A DNA stretch of 64,000 bases from Trichosphaerium sp. ATCC 40318 (lineage: Eukaryota > Discosea > Flabellinia > Trichosidae): assembly GCA_038496445.1 (NCBI GenBank), contig JALMLS010000466.1, positions 620,001 to 684,000 on the forward strand, written 5' to 3'. Both the position numbers and the translations under genes were made by a program. Shown one piece after another: positions 36,959 to 51,740 of this stretch. The notes under the pieces are model-generated. The model was given only the letters and a program-made list of their open reading frames with translations, did no database searches and was not told where the DNA came from. Every line of letters starts with the position of its first letter. Positions within the stretch are counted from its first letter, which is position 1.

Positions 36959-38346
36959 TATGGCATTTGGCCGTCAAGTATGGATTATTACAGTGTTATG
37001 TATTGTGACTACTGTGATACTTTGTGTTGGTTATCTTTCACGTGATAAAAGGCGTATGTATGGTTAAAAAAAAATAATATTGTTTATTCACGTTGTTGAA
37101 GCTGTCGTCTTGGCTGCAGCTAGTGGTGACTATATTGAGCGTAGACTACTTGTTGGCATTAAGAGTAATGTTGGTAGTGAGATTTATCTCGTAAACATAG
37201 CTTAAATACGACGTAGGCAATATAGAACGGCGTAAAAACGTTCGTAACACGTGGGTAAACTTGGTACAAAAGTCTTCTAATTTTCCAGAAGTGAAGTAGT
37301 ACGCGTTCATCTCGTGTTCAATCGTGCTGACTGGCACATGAAGCTTTTTTATACTCGGCAACACTCCTCAGCATACGGATAATGAAACGGATATTATTAC
37401 AGTTGATATAGAAGACAACACTCATGCCAACGGACACAAAGTGTTAAAGTTCTTGCAAGTGAGTATTATAGAAATATTTTGACTGTCCTTTGTTTTACAA
37501 CATTGACTTAGCATGTATACGAGACCTTTGACTTCACACATGTTCTAATATGCGATGACGATTCATTTATCAGAATAGATAGATATCAGGATGAGCTTGA
37601 ATTCTTTGGAGGTGCATTGATTTAATTCAGTAAAATGCTTCACATTCTTTTGGAATAATATTTAACACAATTATTAGACAACAGATTATATGCTGGTAGG
37701 CTTGGAAGTGAGTTACTGTGTTTAAAAATATTTGATACCGTGTTATTGACATATGAATGGTGTAGTATACAAAGGTGACCAAGGGTACTTGATACCAGAT
37801 GAGCCTGAACAGATTCCTGTCAATTTTTTAAGTGGAACAAGTTATTTGATGTCTCGTGATGTTGTTGCTTATCTTGCAAAGCGGTAATATATGCAATGCT
37901 TGAAAATCACTTATTTACCCTGTTTAGATACGCATCTAAAGTACCAGGAACAATACTAAGGTATGACATTGTCAAATTTTCTTTCGAAGTAAAAAACTAA
38001 ACAATCTCGTAAGATCTGATGATCTCTGTATTGGATGGTGGCTGAGAGACGTTGGTACGAGTACATCCGTATTTTGATATCCACAATGTGAATGTAACTT
38101 ATATAGGTATTGTTCCTACCAATCTCATACATCGTGTTTGTCACAGAGGTGAATTTATGAGCTGTTTCTGATTTTTGATCAGGATGGTTTTTAACTTTAT
38201 TTGTAGAGTGCGCTGAGAACTTTTTGTCGTTACACCCAGTGCGGACAACAAAGAAGTTTCAAACAATTTATAAACGTGTTGTCAATAAGGACTGGCCCTT
38301 TTGTAATAAAGATGTGACACCAGACTATGAGGAAGAAAAGTGGTGA
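36959..38346 (+). CDS. GT31-like glycosyltransferase with a one-base frameshift
   Basis: Type II membrane protein: a short cytosolic start (MAFGRQVW), then one hydrophobic segment (IITVLCIVTTVILCVGYL). Spliced exons give NIERRKNVRNTWVNL, matching the RR-x2-I/V-R-x-TW motif of beta-1,3-galactosyltransferases, then VKYFFILGN, ICDDDSFIRID (DDD metal site), RLYAGRLG, FLSGTSYLMSRDVVAYLA, and DDLCIGWWLRDVG (the EDV-type motif). At about 38056-38058 the frame breaks: one extra base separates LRDVG from RVHPYFDIHNVNV, which fits the family's conserved continuation. The rest reads to TGA at 38346. This is either a sequencing error or a young pseudogene. The predicted role is Golgi beta-1,3-linked sugar transfer. 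Confidence 0.75.
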
Positions 38347-39068
38347 AAAAGAGAAAGACGTTAATGTGACATTTAACATCCTGCCAACTCAAATTGTTTG
38401 AGGGATAAGATATGGCATTAAAATACTCAAGCCATGCCTCTTTGAAAACACGAACATATGTACTAGTAAATAATAACAACGTGGTATAGATAAAGGCATT
38501 TCATTTTACGCAAACTGATAAAGATTTATAAAACCTTTTTTTTTTATTATGTAACGCTCCGTATCGATGAAAGTGTGGCAGTGTCGTAAGTTGTAGTTCA
38601 TGGAATAGTAAGAGAGCACAAATCATTTGCAATCAAGTGTGGAAGGATATGCACAAAGCTGAAATAGCGGTAGGGCTAACTAGTAAGCTAACAGGTGCGA
38701 GCTTGATGCATATCTTCCACCGTTGGCGGCATTCAACCTGATACCATCATGCCATCCAACGGCGCGAACAAACAAACCAAGCGACGCAATGGAAGTCTTT
38801 GAACCCATTCGGAAGCCCAAATATGTAGAATTTTGTCAAAAAAAAGTCAAAAAATCACGTGATTAATTCGTTGAAGAACCAAAACTGTTTTTTTAACCAG
38901 TTTAGCCTGGCAAATCCCAAAGACCACAAAACTAGTCGTGTAAACTTACAACATAACACGCAACAACTCTCGAAACAAATGACTAGACTATTCGACTTTT
39001 TCGACATTTTAGTATAACCCGTTCTCGTTGCACAATTACCCGTGCCTTAATCGGACCAAAACAAAACA
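38347..39068. other. Intergenic region with the hairpin candidate
   Basis: Apart from the paired segments at 38639-38762 nothing coding is seen. A CACGTG palindrome within TCACGTGA lies at 38855-38862. Confidence 0.4.
38639..38762. ncRNA. Candidate structured RNA: two adjacent hairpins
   Basis: In a 720-base gene-free stretch, GTGGAAGGATATGCA (38639-38653) pairs with TGCATATCTTCCAC (38707-38720) with one bulged base. It is directly followed by CCGTTGG (38720-38726) pairing with CCAACGG (38756-38762). The base composition (more GC-rich) differs from the flanks. I do not recognise an RNA family. It could also be a remnant of a mobile element. Confidence 0.35.
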
Positions 39069-40530
39069 ATGTCACTCACGAAAGTCGTTTGGGGCGGCCA
39101 AATAACGAAAACGATCCAAGATTTGCCAGAAGTATGCGTTGAGACTAACTATGTTTCTTTTTATTTTACAACTAGGACATTTTGGTTGTAATAAGCGAAA
39201 TATTGCCTATTAGGTCAGTTGTTTCATTTCTATGTACTTGTTCAGCTTATTCCCAAGTACCACAAACCGTAACACTACTAACGCATTAAACGGTCTTTAG
39301 ATAGCAAAACGAGAATGGTTATGGCAAATACTTACTAAACGCGATTATAAACACGTTTTGCCGTTCTTTTCTTCGAGACTCACTTGGAGAGCGTTATACG
39401 TCACTCTACGTACGTTGTCAGTACATTTTTGTAACCCAATACTAACACGGTTTGTCAGGCAGGCTGTTTCCTTCCTCCATAAGTACAGTTTCCAATTTTG
39501 TTATGGATTTGAACGACAAGTACAGAATGCCAATAAAGTATTTCGACGGTAGTGATAAAATACATTTGGGTATTGTACTTGATGAAGGGCACCCAGGTTT
39601 TACTTTTGGTGCGTTGAACAAGAGCATATTTGTACGTACAAAAAGAGGATAGAACGTTTCTTCTTTCTACTTGTTTTTTCTTGTTGCAATACTTGCTTTT
39701 TCTTGTTGTTTACTTTATGATTAGACAATACAGTCCAACCGACATTGGCCATTTCATAATGGATCATTGGGTTTAAAAGTGGGTTATTTTGAAATAGAGG
39801 TCGGCATCAACGTGACTGATGATTCCAGGCCAAGGTTATAATTTATAACAATATATTTTCCTTTTATAATTACTAACTCTTTTTTTTCTTATTCAGTTGC
39901 AATGCTATTGGTCTAGCACCGCGTCTACACGAGCTTAGAAAGTGTGTTGGTTGGGAAAAGGATGGTATAGGATTCCATAGCGATGATTCGTGCACGTTAT
40001 ATGGTGATTTTTTTCCCTCTTTTTTGATAAGCAGCAGGTAAGTTCGTTTGTGACGCAGAACATGATTTCAGAGATATGGAAAGTATAAAACGGCTTCCGC
40101 CTGGCACAATAATGGGTAAAAATTATAGTGCTGTAACTCGTTAACATTGATTGACATGCTGAAGGTGTGGGATTGTTGCGAAACGGTGTTGTTTTCTTCA
40201 CAATTAATGGCGTCTTATGGGAGATTGGAGCCTATAAGTATTCTCAATATTTATTAAAAAACCTAGTACCTACAATATCACTTGTTGGTGAAGTAGAAAT
40301 GAAGGTGAACTTTGGATCAGTGCGTATATTGAAGAACATATTCGGATTTTTTTCTTACTGTATATTGCTAGGTACCTTTTGCGTTTGACGTTGGGACTTT
40401 TCTTAAAACACATGAATGGGTTATAGAAAAACTAGGGCAACTCGAAGATAATTGTATCAACTGTATAAAAGCTTTCAAATACGATTTATCAAAACCTTTA
40501 AACTTGATAGATGAGCTAATAAATACTTAA
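39069..40530 (+). CDS. F-box and SPRY domain protein
   Basis: Eight or so exons. The N-terminus reads IQDLPEDILVVISEILPIR, then, across an intron, SVVSFLSKREWLWQIL, which is an F-box. The SPRY domain follows: KVGYFEIEVGI, CNAIGLAPR, GWEKDGIGFHSDD, LYGDFF, and VGLLRNGVVFFTINGVLWEI. The C-terminus is a short helical part ending LIDELINT. F-box proteins dock on Skp1 in SCF ubiquitin ligases, and the SPRY fold would bind the substrate. The same pairing exists in FBXO45-type proteins, though this one is clearly diverged. Start chosen at ATG 39069. Confidence 0.75.
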
Positions 40531-40895
40531 TTATTTTCACATCACTGTGCTGGTGGCTATGTTGATTTTCTTCACTAATGTATTTCTTATTGTCTTCATG
40601 TGGATCTGGGTTAAGTGTTGACACTTAGCAGAAGCTCATAAAAGAATAACACGTGCTAAAAAGGGAGAAAAGAGTTTATAATAAAGAAGCGTAAATTCTG
40701 ATCAATTCCTGACATAAAAGGCATAACTTGTTTGGTATTAGGTTGTTTACAAAATAAAGGAGCAAGGAGTGGCAATAAAGAAGTTGATGATTAATCGAGA
40801 TAAACTGTGGCTTTTGTTTCTGTTCACTGCTTTGTAGAAATTTCACACTTTTTCAAACTCCCAAAACCAATCACAACAACACCAGAGACCCTTTC
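40531..40895. other. Intergenic region, nothing supported
   Basis: About 365 bases with no open frame that splices to the flanking genes. Confidence 0.4.
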
Positions 40896-42930
<2,035 letters not shown>

Positions 42931-43272
42931 TAATCATCTGAATAATCTCAGTGGAGCTTAAACATGTGACTCTTTCAATAAATATTTAACTTGATAAAAA
43001 AACCTTCGGAATTTCAGTTTTCTCTTGTAAACGTCGTTCACTTTACACCTACCCGTGTTCCACTATAACACGTTGTGGGAGTACGGGTGTTAACTATATT
43101 GTCTTCGGCGTACTGTATGAATGCTGTAGCTTAATCACACTGACAAAGCTTACCTATCTCTAAGAGACTTTTTGGTTTGGTCGTTTGAAAAAATGTTATT
43201 GTATTCATCGTGCAAGCTTGTTGATATTCGTTTTTTGTTTGCTCCCACAATTGTTTTAGTTTATGCACAACT
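42931..43272. other. Intergenic region before the transposon
   Basis: About 340 bases, nothing coding recognised; AATAAA-like signals near 42980 could serve the upstream gene. Confidence 0.4.
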
Positions 43273-43274
43273 TA

Positions 43275-43817
43275 AGGGGGCACACTGAGATGTGTAGAAA
43301 TTGTTCAAATCGGCTCAAATTTTCGGGCCTATATCTTTGACATGAGGGCTTTTGAAAAACCCAACTTTTAGCGTGTGCCTTTTTGTGACGTTTTTTTGTT
43401 GCAACAGTTTTTTTTTTTCAAAAAACGACTGCATTTTTTCAATCTTTCTGTTTAAAAGCACATTTATTCAAAACTACGTTACCCATAGCATCTACACACG
43501 CAGTACATGCTATGGGTACACTTTCAAAAAGAAGTCTCAATTTGAAAGCAAAAAAAAATAACGAATTTGCTCTACACCACCTAAAATGCGTCTCCAAGTG
43601 GGGAAAAAGCGGATGAATAGCTTTAAAAGTTGTTTCAAATCTGTGTAATTAAGGTCAAAACGTTGAGAAAAAAAATGACATTTCGGGCTTTGAACTCAAG
43701 TAATCAATCTACACAGTTCGCTATCGTATTTTTTCAGCGTTTTACGCGATTCTAGATGGGTTTAAAGCCTGAAGATGCCTGTAGGGCTAAGGTCATTCCA
43801 TTCTCAGCGTGCCCCCT
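43275..43817. mobile_element. Non-autonomous DNA transposon (MITE) with TA duplication
   Basis: The ends are inverted repeats: AGGGGGCACACTGAGA at 43275-43290 and, reversed, AGGGGGCACGCTGAGA at 43802-43817 (one mismatch). Each end is flanked by TA (43273-43274 and 43818-43819), the duplication typical of Tc1/mariner-type elements. The 543-base interior has no transposase frame. An internal palindrome (ACCCATAGCAT at 43481-43491 with ATGCTATGGGT at 43507-43517) can fold into a hairpin. The nearly intact ends suggest a fairly young insertion, mobilised in trans. Confidence 0.75.
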
Positions 43818-44413
43818 TACTTAATACACCTACCACCCCATTAGTAAAACTTAATAAAAAAATGTACTACAATAAGTTAAGTACCATTACTTACACACAT
43901 AATAACACTAATAGCAGAAAACTAAAAATAGAAATAAAAACCAGCTTGTTTATTTAAGTGAGAATACAATCACGCATTTGTACTTTAATACCAGCAATAA
44001 TACAAGAATGTCCACGGCATTGGCCATTTCTCTTACACCATCTTCTTGAACAGTTAACTTTACCAGGCTCCAAGACAATAAAACTGTAATGTATATTAAA
44101 GAACCAGTTTTGTGTAGTCACAAGGTGGAAATCTTTGATACCAGCTCAAAGATTTGGAGAAAACTCAAGTTATTTGCTAACTCGCATGGGCTTCGCTGAG
44201 CCATTAAAGCAACTGGTAAACTATTAATCTTATTGTTCAATAACCTTGCGATAGTCATCTTAACATAAAACGCCTCAATAAGAGTTAGTGATTATTGACC
44301 TACAACACGTTGTAAATAGATGAAGGTACACGTTGTAATTTGTTTTAACTTCACAATTCTAACTCCAAAACAAGCAACAAATACAATCTGTCATTTGTGG
44401 TAAGTAACGGAAC
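43818..44413. other. Intergenic region with a possible small Cys-rich frame
   Basis: About 600 bases. On the minus strand, between about 44090 and 43960, one frame reads VLEPGKVNCSRRWCKRNGQ, then CRGHSCIIAG and ends RDCILT. It has six cysteines but no start or signal peptide in sight. It could be an exon of something missed or chance. Confidence 0.25.
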
Positions 44414-47400
44414 TTAGGATTTTTTTGCAGGTGTGAGAATAAACGAAAAAGTACCTTGCATCACCATTTGCATCAAATTAATTGAGTTCAACGTTGTCCA
44501 AAGCCATCCATTATCGGCAGAAATATCAACCATGGCTTGTAGGATACGTACAGATTGATCAAGTACTGACTTTGTATCAGTGTAGTAATCAGAGATTGGT
44601 AACTGTTCGCTTGCAAAATGTGCTTGGAGCAGCAAAGCAGCTTTAGTATGAGGGCTTTCAAGAGTAAGCATATCAACATCCCAAGGAACTGCATTAGCTA
44701 GAATCTCATTGAGCTTCTCTTCATTATGACGAACAGGAAGTTCAGCATATTCTGGAGCATCTGAAAGCGTCCTCAATAGATCCTAGTAGTAGCGTTCAAT
44801 TAGTCGTTTTTTTTTCTGATTTGTTTTTTTTTGTCTTTTTCGTACCTCTACAGTAGAGTCTTCATCAATCTCGTTATCGAATAACTGTACAGTGGTATAT
44901 TGTAGATAATAATAAGCAGCAATTCGGCCAATTGTAGTGGGCTCAACATCAAAATCATTTTCTATTTCAATACATCCTGCCATCTCCAAGTCTTGGAAAG
45001 TATCATCGATTAGGTCGGATAAGAATTGATTAATAGCTTCTAATTTGACATCTTCAAGTTCATAGTATGTAGGATTCTTTAATAGACGTCTGAAAAAGAA
45101 CGTCCATGTAGCATAATCTATACCATCTTGTTTACTCTTGATTGTACCAGATACAACCTCAGCATTAACGTGATCATGTAAGCATTCACGTAAGCTTGAT
45201 TCAACAGGGAAAGGTTCATAGAGGAACTTTTTGTAAAAGCTCTTCTTCTCGTCTTGTACCATAATCACGGCGAGACCTAAAAATTGGATTAAAGTTTAAC
45301 CTTTGTTGACTTTGAACGCCTTTTTGTTGGTGTTTGGGGTTGTAGAGAACCACATTTATTACTTTTATAGAAGGTACCTTGGTGATCGAATTGAGGACGA
45401 CCTGCACGACCCATCATTTGAAGAATATCAGTGATAGGCATATCAGTATATCTCTTCATCTTTGGATCAAAAAATTCTGTTCCTTTGATGATAACAAGAT
45501 GCGCAGGTAGATTCACACCCCAAGCAAGAGTCGATGTAGATACAAGAAGTTGTATCCATCCTTTAGCAAAAGCGTCTTCAACATGACTCTAAAAGACGAA
45601 GAAAGTAAGCAACCAAACACAAGCTATTGAACAAAAAAAAGAAAAAAACAAAACTCGTACTCTGTCTCCTTTATCAAGACCGGCGTGATGGAGTCCGATA
45701 CCGAACGACAATGAATGTCTTAAGCTCGAGTCTTTGATTTTATCCAACATGAGCTCAAAGTATGGCACTTCGTCATCTTCAACGTGAAGGAACTGTCGAG
45801 GCATTTCGTCAGCGGCTGCAAGACTAATAATATCAACAGCTGTCAAACGTGTTTGCCTTCTTGAAGAAACGAATATGAGGACTGGTTTTCTTGCACTCAT
45901 TGTTCTAATCGCAGCATATGCAGGTTTGTTCATCGTAGCCATTCTCGGGCAATAGAATTTGCCAGCGTAGCCTTGGATGTGTACTTCAAGTGGTACAGGA
46001 CGGACAGATGGTCTGAAGTTGAATAAACCGACTGTGTAGTCAATGCCAAGCCAGTCTGCAAGATCTACAGCGTTCGCTAGAGCTGTTGATAGACCAACAA
46101 TACGTATAGGTGTATTTGTTTGAGAAGAAATGTATCTCATACGAGAAACAATCTAATTAGAGTAAATACAACAATCACGTGCTTGGAAAAAAAAAAAAGA
46201 GTTTTTTGCTTAGCGTACAACTTCAAGAATAGGTCCTCTGTCTTCTCCAAGGAGATGTATCTCATCAATAACTAGTAAAGCGACGTCTTTAACATAACTA
46301 GAATACAATTCAATATTTTACTTGAGCAATTTGTAGTACTGGGTTGTACCTTCTGTTTTGCCAACTACGTGAGATACCATCCCATTTTTCAGGTGTTGTA
46401 ATTACAATATCAGCAGCCTTTAAAGCGCGAATATCAGGCGTGTAATCTCCAGTCAGCTCGAGAGTACTCTTGCCGATCTTGGTAAACTTTTTCCACTCTT
46501 TAACACGCTCTCTGACAATAGCCTTCATAGGAGCAATGTATATTACCTTCACAAACAAAGTAAGTAACAACAGAAACAACCAAAGTCTTGACTCACTTTC
46601 TTGCCTGGCTGGTCTCGGAATAATCTTAGCATAGCAATTTCTGCTACAATAGTCTTTCCTGAACCAGTAGGGGCTCCCATTAGAACATTTTCTGATGTAT
46701 GATACAAAGTGTGGAATGTCTAAGCAAAAATAAGCTCACTTTGTTAACGCAAGCTAGAAGTGCTGAGGAGAGTATTTTCCTCTGCTGGTTTACTGTGCGA
46801 CGTGCCTGTGTTTGGATAGGATTAAAGTGTGAGAAAGGGTAGATGGCTTCAAACTTTGGGTTATGCAACGACTTGATTGGTAGAGGTTGCAAGTTGAGAA
46901 GAGGTGTATGAGGTGGATATTTTTCAGGTAAGATGAGATGTTGAAATGACAAAGGAATCATCTCTTCACAACCAAGCCAACGATCAGAAATAGCGTGGAT
47001 ATAATAATTAGAAGGCATAGGATCAGTGAATATTGGAATAACAAATGTAAGTTTCTGAGGTTCATTAACTTGTTTCTGATGAAGCAAAAAGTATTCGCTG
47101 TGGTATATATGTTCGTTATCAGCATCCTCTACCCAAATCCAGAATGGTTGTCCAGTACCTTTAAAACAGAAGTCAGTACAAAAGACACGATTACAATGAG
47201 GCTATAATATGAAGGCTTACCGTGAACGCGTTCATCCCACTCAAATAGAGCCTCAATAGTAAGTTGTACACGTAATACAGTACGTGTAATAGGTTGTACA
47301 GTAGCTGTCAATTCCAATGTTGGAAACTTACGTACAGCACTAACAACACGTTGACCAGATGTTTTATTATGGTGGATAAGAGCGCTTATATCTGAAGCTG

Positions 47401-50400
47401 TCATATCACGTAACTTATCTAAACCCACCTTAAAGAAAAAGTCAGAAAAAAATAGGATTATGTAAGTTTACCTTTTTCTCTTCTAGTCGCTTAAGAACTG
47501 CTTCCGGAAGTGAATGCATTTGCCTTAGTGGATGATGGTATGTCCATAGTTGATGATCAACCATTTTACAGAAATTAAGAAGCTTAGAGCCAAGGATAGT
47601 AAAATTTTGCTTAATAGCAATCTCGAACATTGCTCTGAATATCCTACCAGCATTTTGTGCAACGTAGTTACAATCAGAAACCAGGGAGAATGTTTTAATA
47701 GACCACCGAGAAATAAACGCCTGAATAAGAACGTCTAAAACATCATTAGAGTCGAGCATGTAGCGTGGGAAAGTAGGTAGGTACTTGTTTTGCCAGTTTT
47801 ATCTTCAGAGCCTCCTTTTACACTTAAAGGACAACAATAAGGTGAATCAGCTTCTATCATTTCATCAAGCTCTTTCAGTTCGTCATCTCTCAGATTTACA
47901 TTATCAAACTCTGAGCACTAAAGAAGAAAGCTTGTTAGTTTTTGGAGAAGGTAAAGGAGGGTTATAATGCGTACTCTTGATACTGCTGTGATGACATCAA
48001 CATCTGACATTGTACCCTTTATTGATTCATTAAACATTCTCATTGTTTCATGCTTAATGTAGTAATGAGAGGCAATACGACCCAAATCAGTGGAGTAAAG
48101 ATTTCCTGATTTTTCATCAAATCGAATCATTTTGCATTCATCCAGAGTCTTACAGGCTCTGACAACGTCCTCTGATCTTCTGTTTATTAAAGCAGGATCA
48201 TTCGTCTACATAAAATACTTAGCCACAACACACAAAAGGCAACAGCTGAGCTAGAAAAGAAATAAAAGGGTTGATGTGACTTACCTTTTCATTGAATGAG
48301 ATACCATACGCAAGCGCATTCTTCTTCATCCGTGTGTACAAGTAAGTGTATGATAACCACTGTACTGCTTCACGAACGCTCGATACTGTACCCAAAACAA
48401 TCTCTGCATTGAGTTGATCTTCAACACGTTTGATAAATTGACTTTCAATCGGTAACTGGTGATTAAGAAGTCTTAGATAATGTTTGAGCTTATCATGTTC
48501 TGTTATAATAACAGCGTCACCAGACGTATCATACTGTGGACGACCAGCACGACCAAAAATCTGCATGACATCAAGCATACCAAGGTCTACAAACTGACCA
48601 GCCTCAGAGTTATACAACTGAGTTCCTTTGATTATTACTGTATGAGCTGGAAGATTCACACCCCAAGCAAGAGTTGCAGTACAGCATAGCACTTTAATCA
48701 TACCCTCGCGGAACAATTTCTCGACTTGAGTACGATCCTTCCTTAGCATACCAGCGTGATGGCAACCGAATCCTCCTCTGAAGAGTTCCTTCAAAGCCCT
48801 ATCTCTTGATTTGTCTACAGACTTCGCAGCAAGTCTGTAACGTTGTGTAGCTTCAGGCATGAACGCCTTTCCGTCTCCTGATTCTTTAGCCATCTCGATC
48901 ATAGTTTTCGCTGTTCCTGCAGTATCTTTTCTTGAGTGAACGAAGATAAGCACTTGGTTTCCTTTTTTAACAGACTCCAGTGCTTTTTCATAAGCGACTT
49001 CAACTTGTCTGCTCTTAATGTCTAGAATATTCTTTCCTTTTACACCAATGTACGTTTGATCAAGAGGTACAGGTCTGTATGATGAATCAAAGTAGAAACA
49101 TCCCTTAACTGGGTTTACACGCAAGAACTCTGCAACATCTTGGTAATTTGGTAAAGTAGCAGAAAGACCAACAATACGAATCATTGTTTGTGTTTGCTCA
49201 ACCTGTAAACAAAGAATAAGTACAGCTCAGAATAAAACTCGTGTGTGTTAGTCTAATTGACGTACAAGCCTTAGAGTTCTTGCTACGATACTCTCAATAA
49301 CAGGTCCTCTGTCTTCATGCAAAAGATGGACTTCATCAATAATAAGAAGCTTAACAACTGATGTTAAAGCAATATCAGTGCTTTTTCTTGTTATAACATC
49401 CCATTTTTCTGGTGTTGTAACAATGACTTGTGTTGCCGTTAATTCTTTCTTTGTAAGCTGCATATCACCAGTACATTCCTTAACAACTATACCCAAAGGT
49501 CCTAAACGCTTAGAAAAACTACGTGTCATCTCAGCAGCGAGAGCTTTCATTGGAGCAACGTATATTATTTTGAAAGCTTCTTTATGAAGTATACCACCTC
49601 GAATGTTCTTGCCAATTTCATGAAGCATAGTCATAACTGCTACGTTTGTTTTACCAGCACCAGTAGGCGCACAAATAAGCAAGTTCTCATTTGTCTTATA
49701 AGCTGAGTGATAGACTTTGGATTGAATTCTGTTAAGTCGCTCATATCCTTGAAAAGCAAGTTGAGCGAACTCTTCAAATTCTGATATTGGTATCAAGTCT
49801 TCTTTTTTAAGAGGTGGTGGTTGTTTTGCTGGAATATAAACGGATTCGTATTCCTTGAGGTTCGTGCGTATAGCGCCTTAATTAAAGTTAATAAAAATCA
49901 CAAAAAGAAAAAGTAATATTAAACTGATGAACGAATATATTCCGCTTACCATCAGGTGTACCACCATTTTCTGCTAGTCTAGGAGCAGCGGCAAGGTGAT
50001 AAAATGGGAGCGGTTCTTTTGGTGCAACCATATAATTATCCCCAGCAAGATTTCTAAAAAACAATGGGTTACAACAATTAAAACCAAAGGAAACTTTTTG
50101 ACACAAAAAAAAAAGACGAACCCTTGTGCTTGTCCGTAGGAATTTTTACCCTTTCTACGTCGCTGGTTTTTCTTTTCTAGTTTTGATAGGAGCTTATCTG
50201 TCTTTGTTACAATAGTGACCTACACTCATTGTCAAAAATCAACCCATAAAACTGCTTCGTACACCTGGGCCAAAATCTGGACCTCTTGTTGGTGCGCCAC
50301 GCAAATTCAAGCTGACAAGCTCATATCTATGTGAAATCATTGTACGTATAAACCCAATATGTTGAGGCCCAAGCAGATCCATTAAATTCTCGCTTACTTG

Positions 50401-51563
50401 ACGATCAGTTTGTGAACTTTGTATGAGCTAATATAAAGATAAGAACGATCTAATAAATAATCTACAAAAATGTTACCTGGTTAATAGCAGAGGCAAGCAT
50501 GACTGGATCTTCTAGAGGAGACTTCATACCGTTACTTTCTAAAATACTAATGAAGCGCATGCACTGCATACGCAACCAATCAGAGTCCACAACAGAACCA
50601 TCGTCATCAAAAGTCAAGTATGTGTCTTCTTCTTGTTCAGGTTCTATTCCAGCTGCAATGATAGCTTGAGCATCTCCATATGACAATGTAGGTGTTATAT
50701 TACTGAATAAACATGAGTACACCAATCAAACAAAGAAATAGAGACAAAGTGGAAAAAAACCGTATTTTCTGAAAAGTGGAATTTAACGTACAAAGATGTG
50801 TCCCATGAGAAAGCTAGATTATCTCCATACAGCTTTCCACGCTTTTTAGGAAGTACACTAGATGCCTCAACACCTTGGGAAGTGACCCAATCAGCAAGAT
50901 TCTGAGCGTCTTGTTTTAGCGCTTTTACTGTTTGTTGTTTTATTATATTCGTCAAATAACGTGGTAGAGAAGTTCTAAGAGACGATGACGTGTAAGATTT
51001 CTTGTTTTGTAGACAAACTCGTTAAGAGAATTGTGCGAATTTGTTTGGATTTTGCAGTGATTGTTGTAAGGTGTAAAGAGAAAAAAATGAGCTAAAACGT
51101 ACTCCTTCGAACCGCTTACAACGTCGTTGTATAGAAAATAAGCTAAGGACTGTATTTCTTCAATAGAAATATCTGTATCTCCCAAGGCTGTTCTTATAGC
51201 GTTGGCGTACTGTCCCCATAGATCTTTTGCTGTTTTGAGCTCTTTACGCTTGGACTGATTGCCTATAGAATAATTACGCAATTTTTAATTTTAAACCACT
51301 CACCTTCTACTATATTAGTGAAGGACTTCAAACTGAGCGTCTTTTTGCTCGTTCCAGCTGCTCTAAAAAAATAATCAGTTTAATTATCAAAACTATGCTA
51401 GTACTTGTTTATACGCAGTTTTTCAAGCGCTTCGCTCTGTGTTTTAAATAACACCTCTTCACTTTCTGTTTTAACATCTTTGCTAAGACAAACGCGCAAT
51501 AGCTCTGTTAACTGCGTACTCTATGCACTGTTATACTGTAGAATAAAAATTATAGCTTACCAT
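44414..51563 (-). CDS. ASCC3: ASCC3/Slh1-type Ski2-like RNA helicase (ribosome quality control)
   Basis: A gene of about 20 exons with two helicase cassettes. Cassette 1: [102 protein letters not shown], then a Sec63 unit. Cassette 2: [64 protein letters not shown]. Details such as [15 protein letters not shown] and SRSWQNR fit ASCC3/Slh1 rather than Brr2. The enzyme splits collided ribosomes in the RQT/ASC complex. The start is taken as the ATG at 51563, joined through a short intron to [12 protein letters not shown]. The protein ends just after NLMQMVMQ, so the last Sec63/Ig-like part of about 190 residues seems missing. Confidence 0.85.
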
Positions 51564-51740
51564 GTTTGTAGACCCTTGACGGGACGCAAGCAGAGATTTT
51601 TGTTGAAGCTGATTGACTTTTCGGTTTTTTCGTTGTTTTACATCACACTTTTGACATTTTGTGGTACACAGGTGTCTCCAATGGCTAATATGCGTAATCG
51701 CAAGGTACATAGACTTATTTCGAGAAATACACGCTAAACT
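51564..51740. promoter_or_regulatory. Divergent promoter region, ASCC3-like / STING-like genes
   Basis: The two predicted start codons lie 177 bases apart on opposite strands. The segment is AT-rich with no clear TATA box, and any shared element would drive both genes. It also contains short frames on both strands that I take to be non-coding. Confidence 0.5.

Noticed and set aside
43272-43817. piggyBac-type element with TTAA duplication
   Set aside because: TTAA is present at the left end only; the right end reads TTACTT, so TA with AGGGGGCAC ends fits better.
44414-51563. Brr2 (U5 snRNP helicase) as identity of the large minus-strand helicase
   Set aside because: Both are two-cassette Ski2-like helicases, but motifs such as [18 protein letters not shown] and a complete second cassette match ASCC3/Slh1 better.
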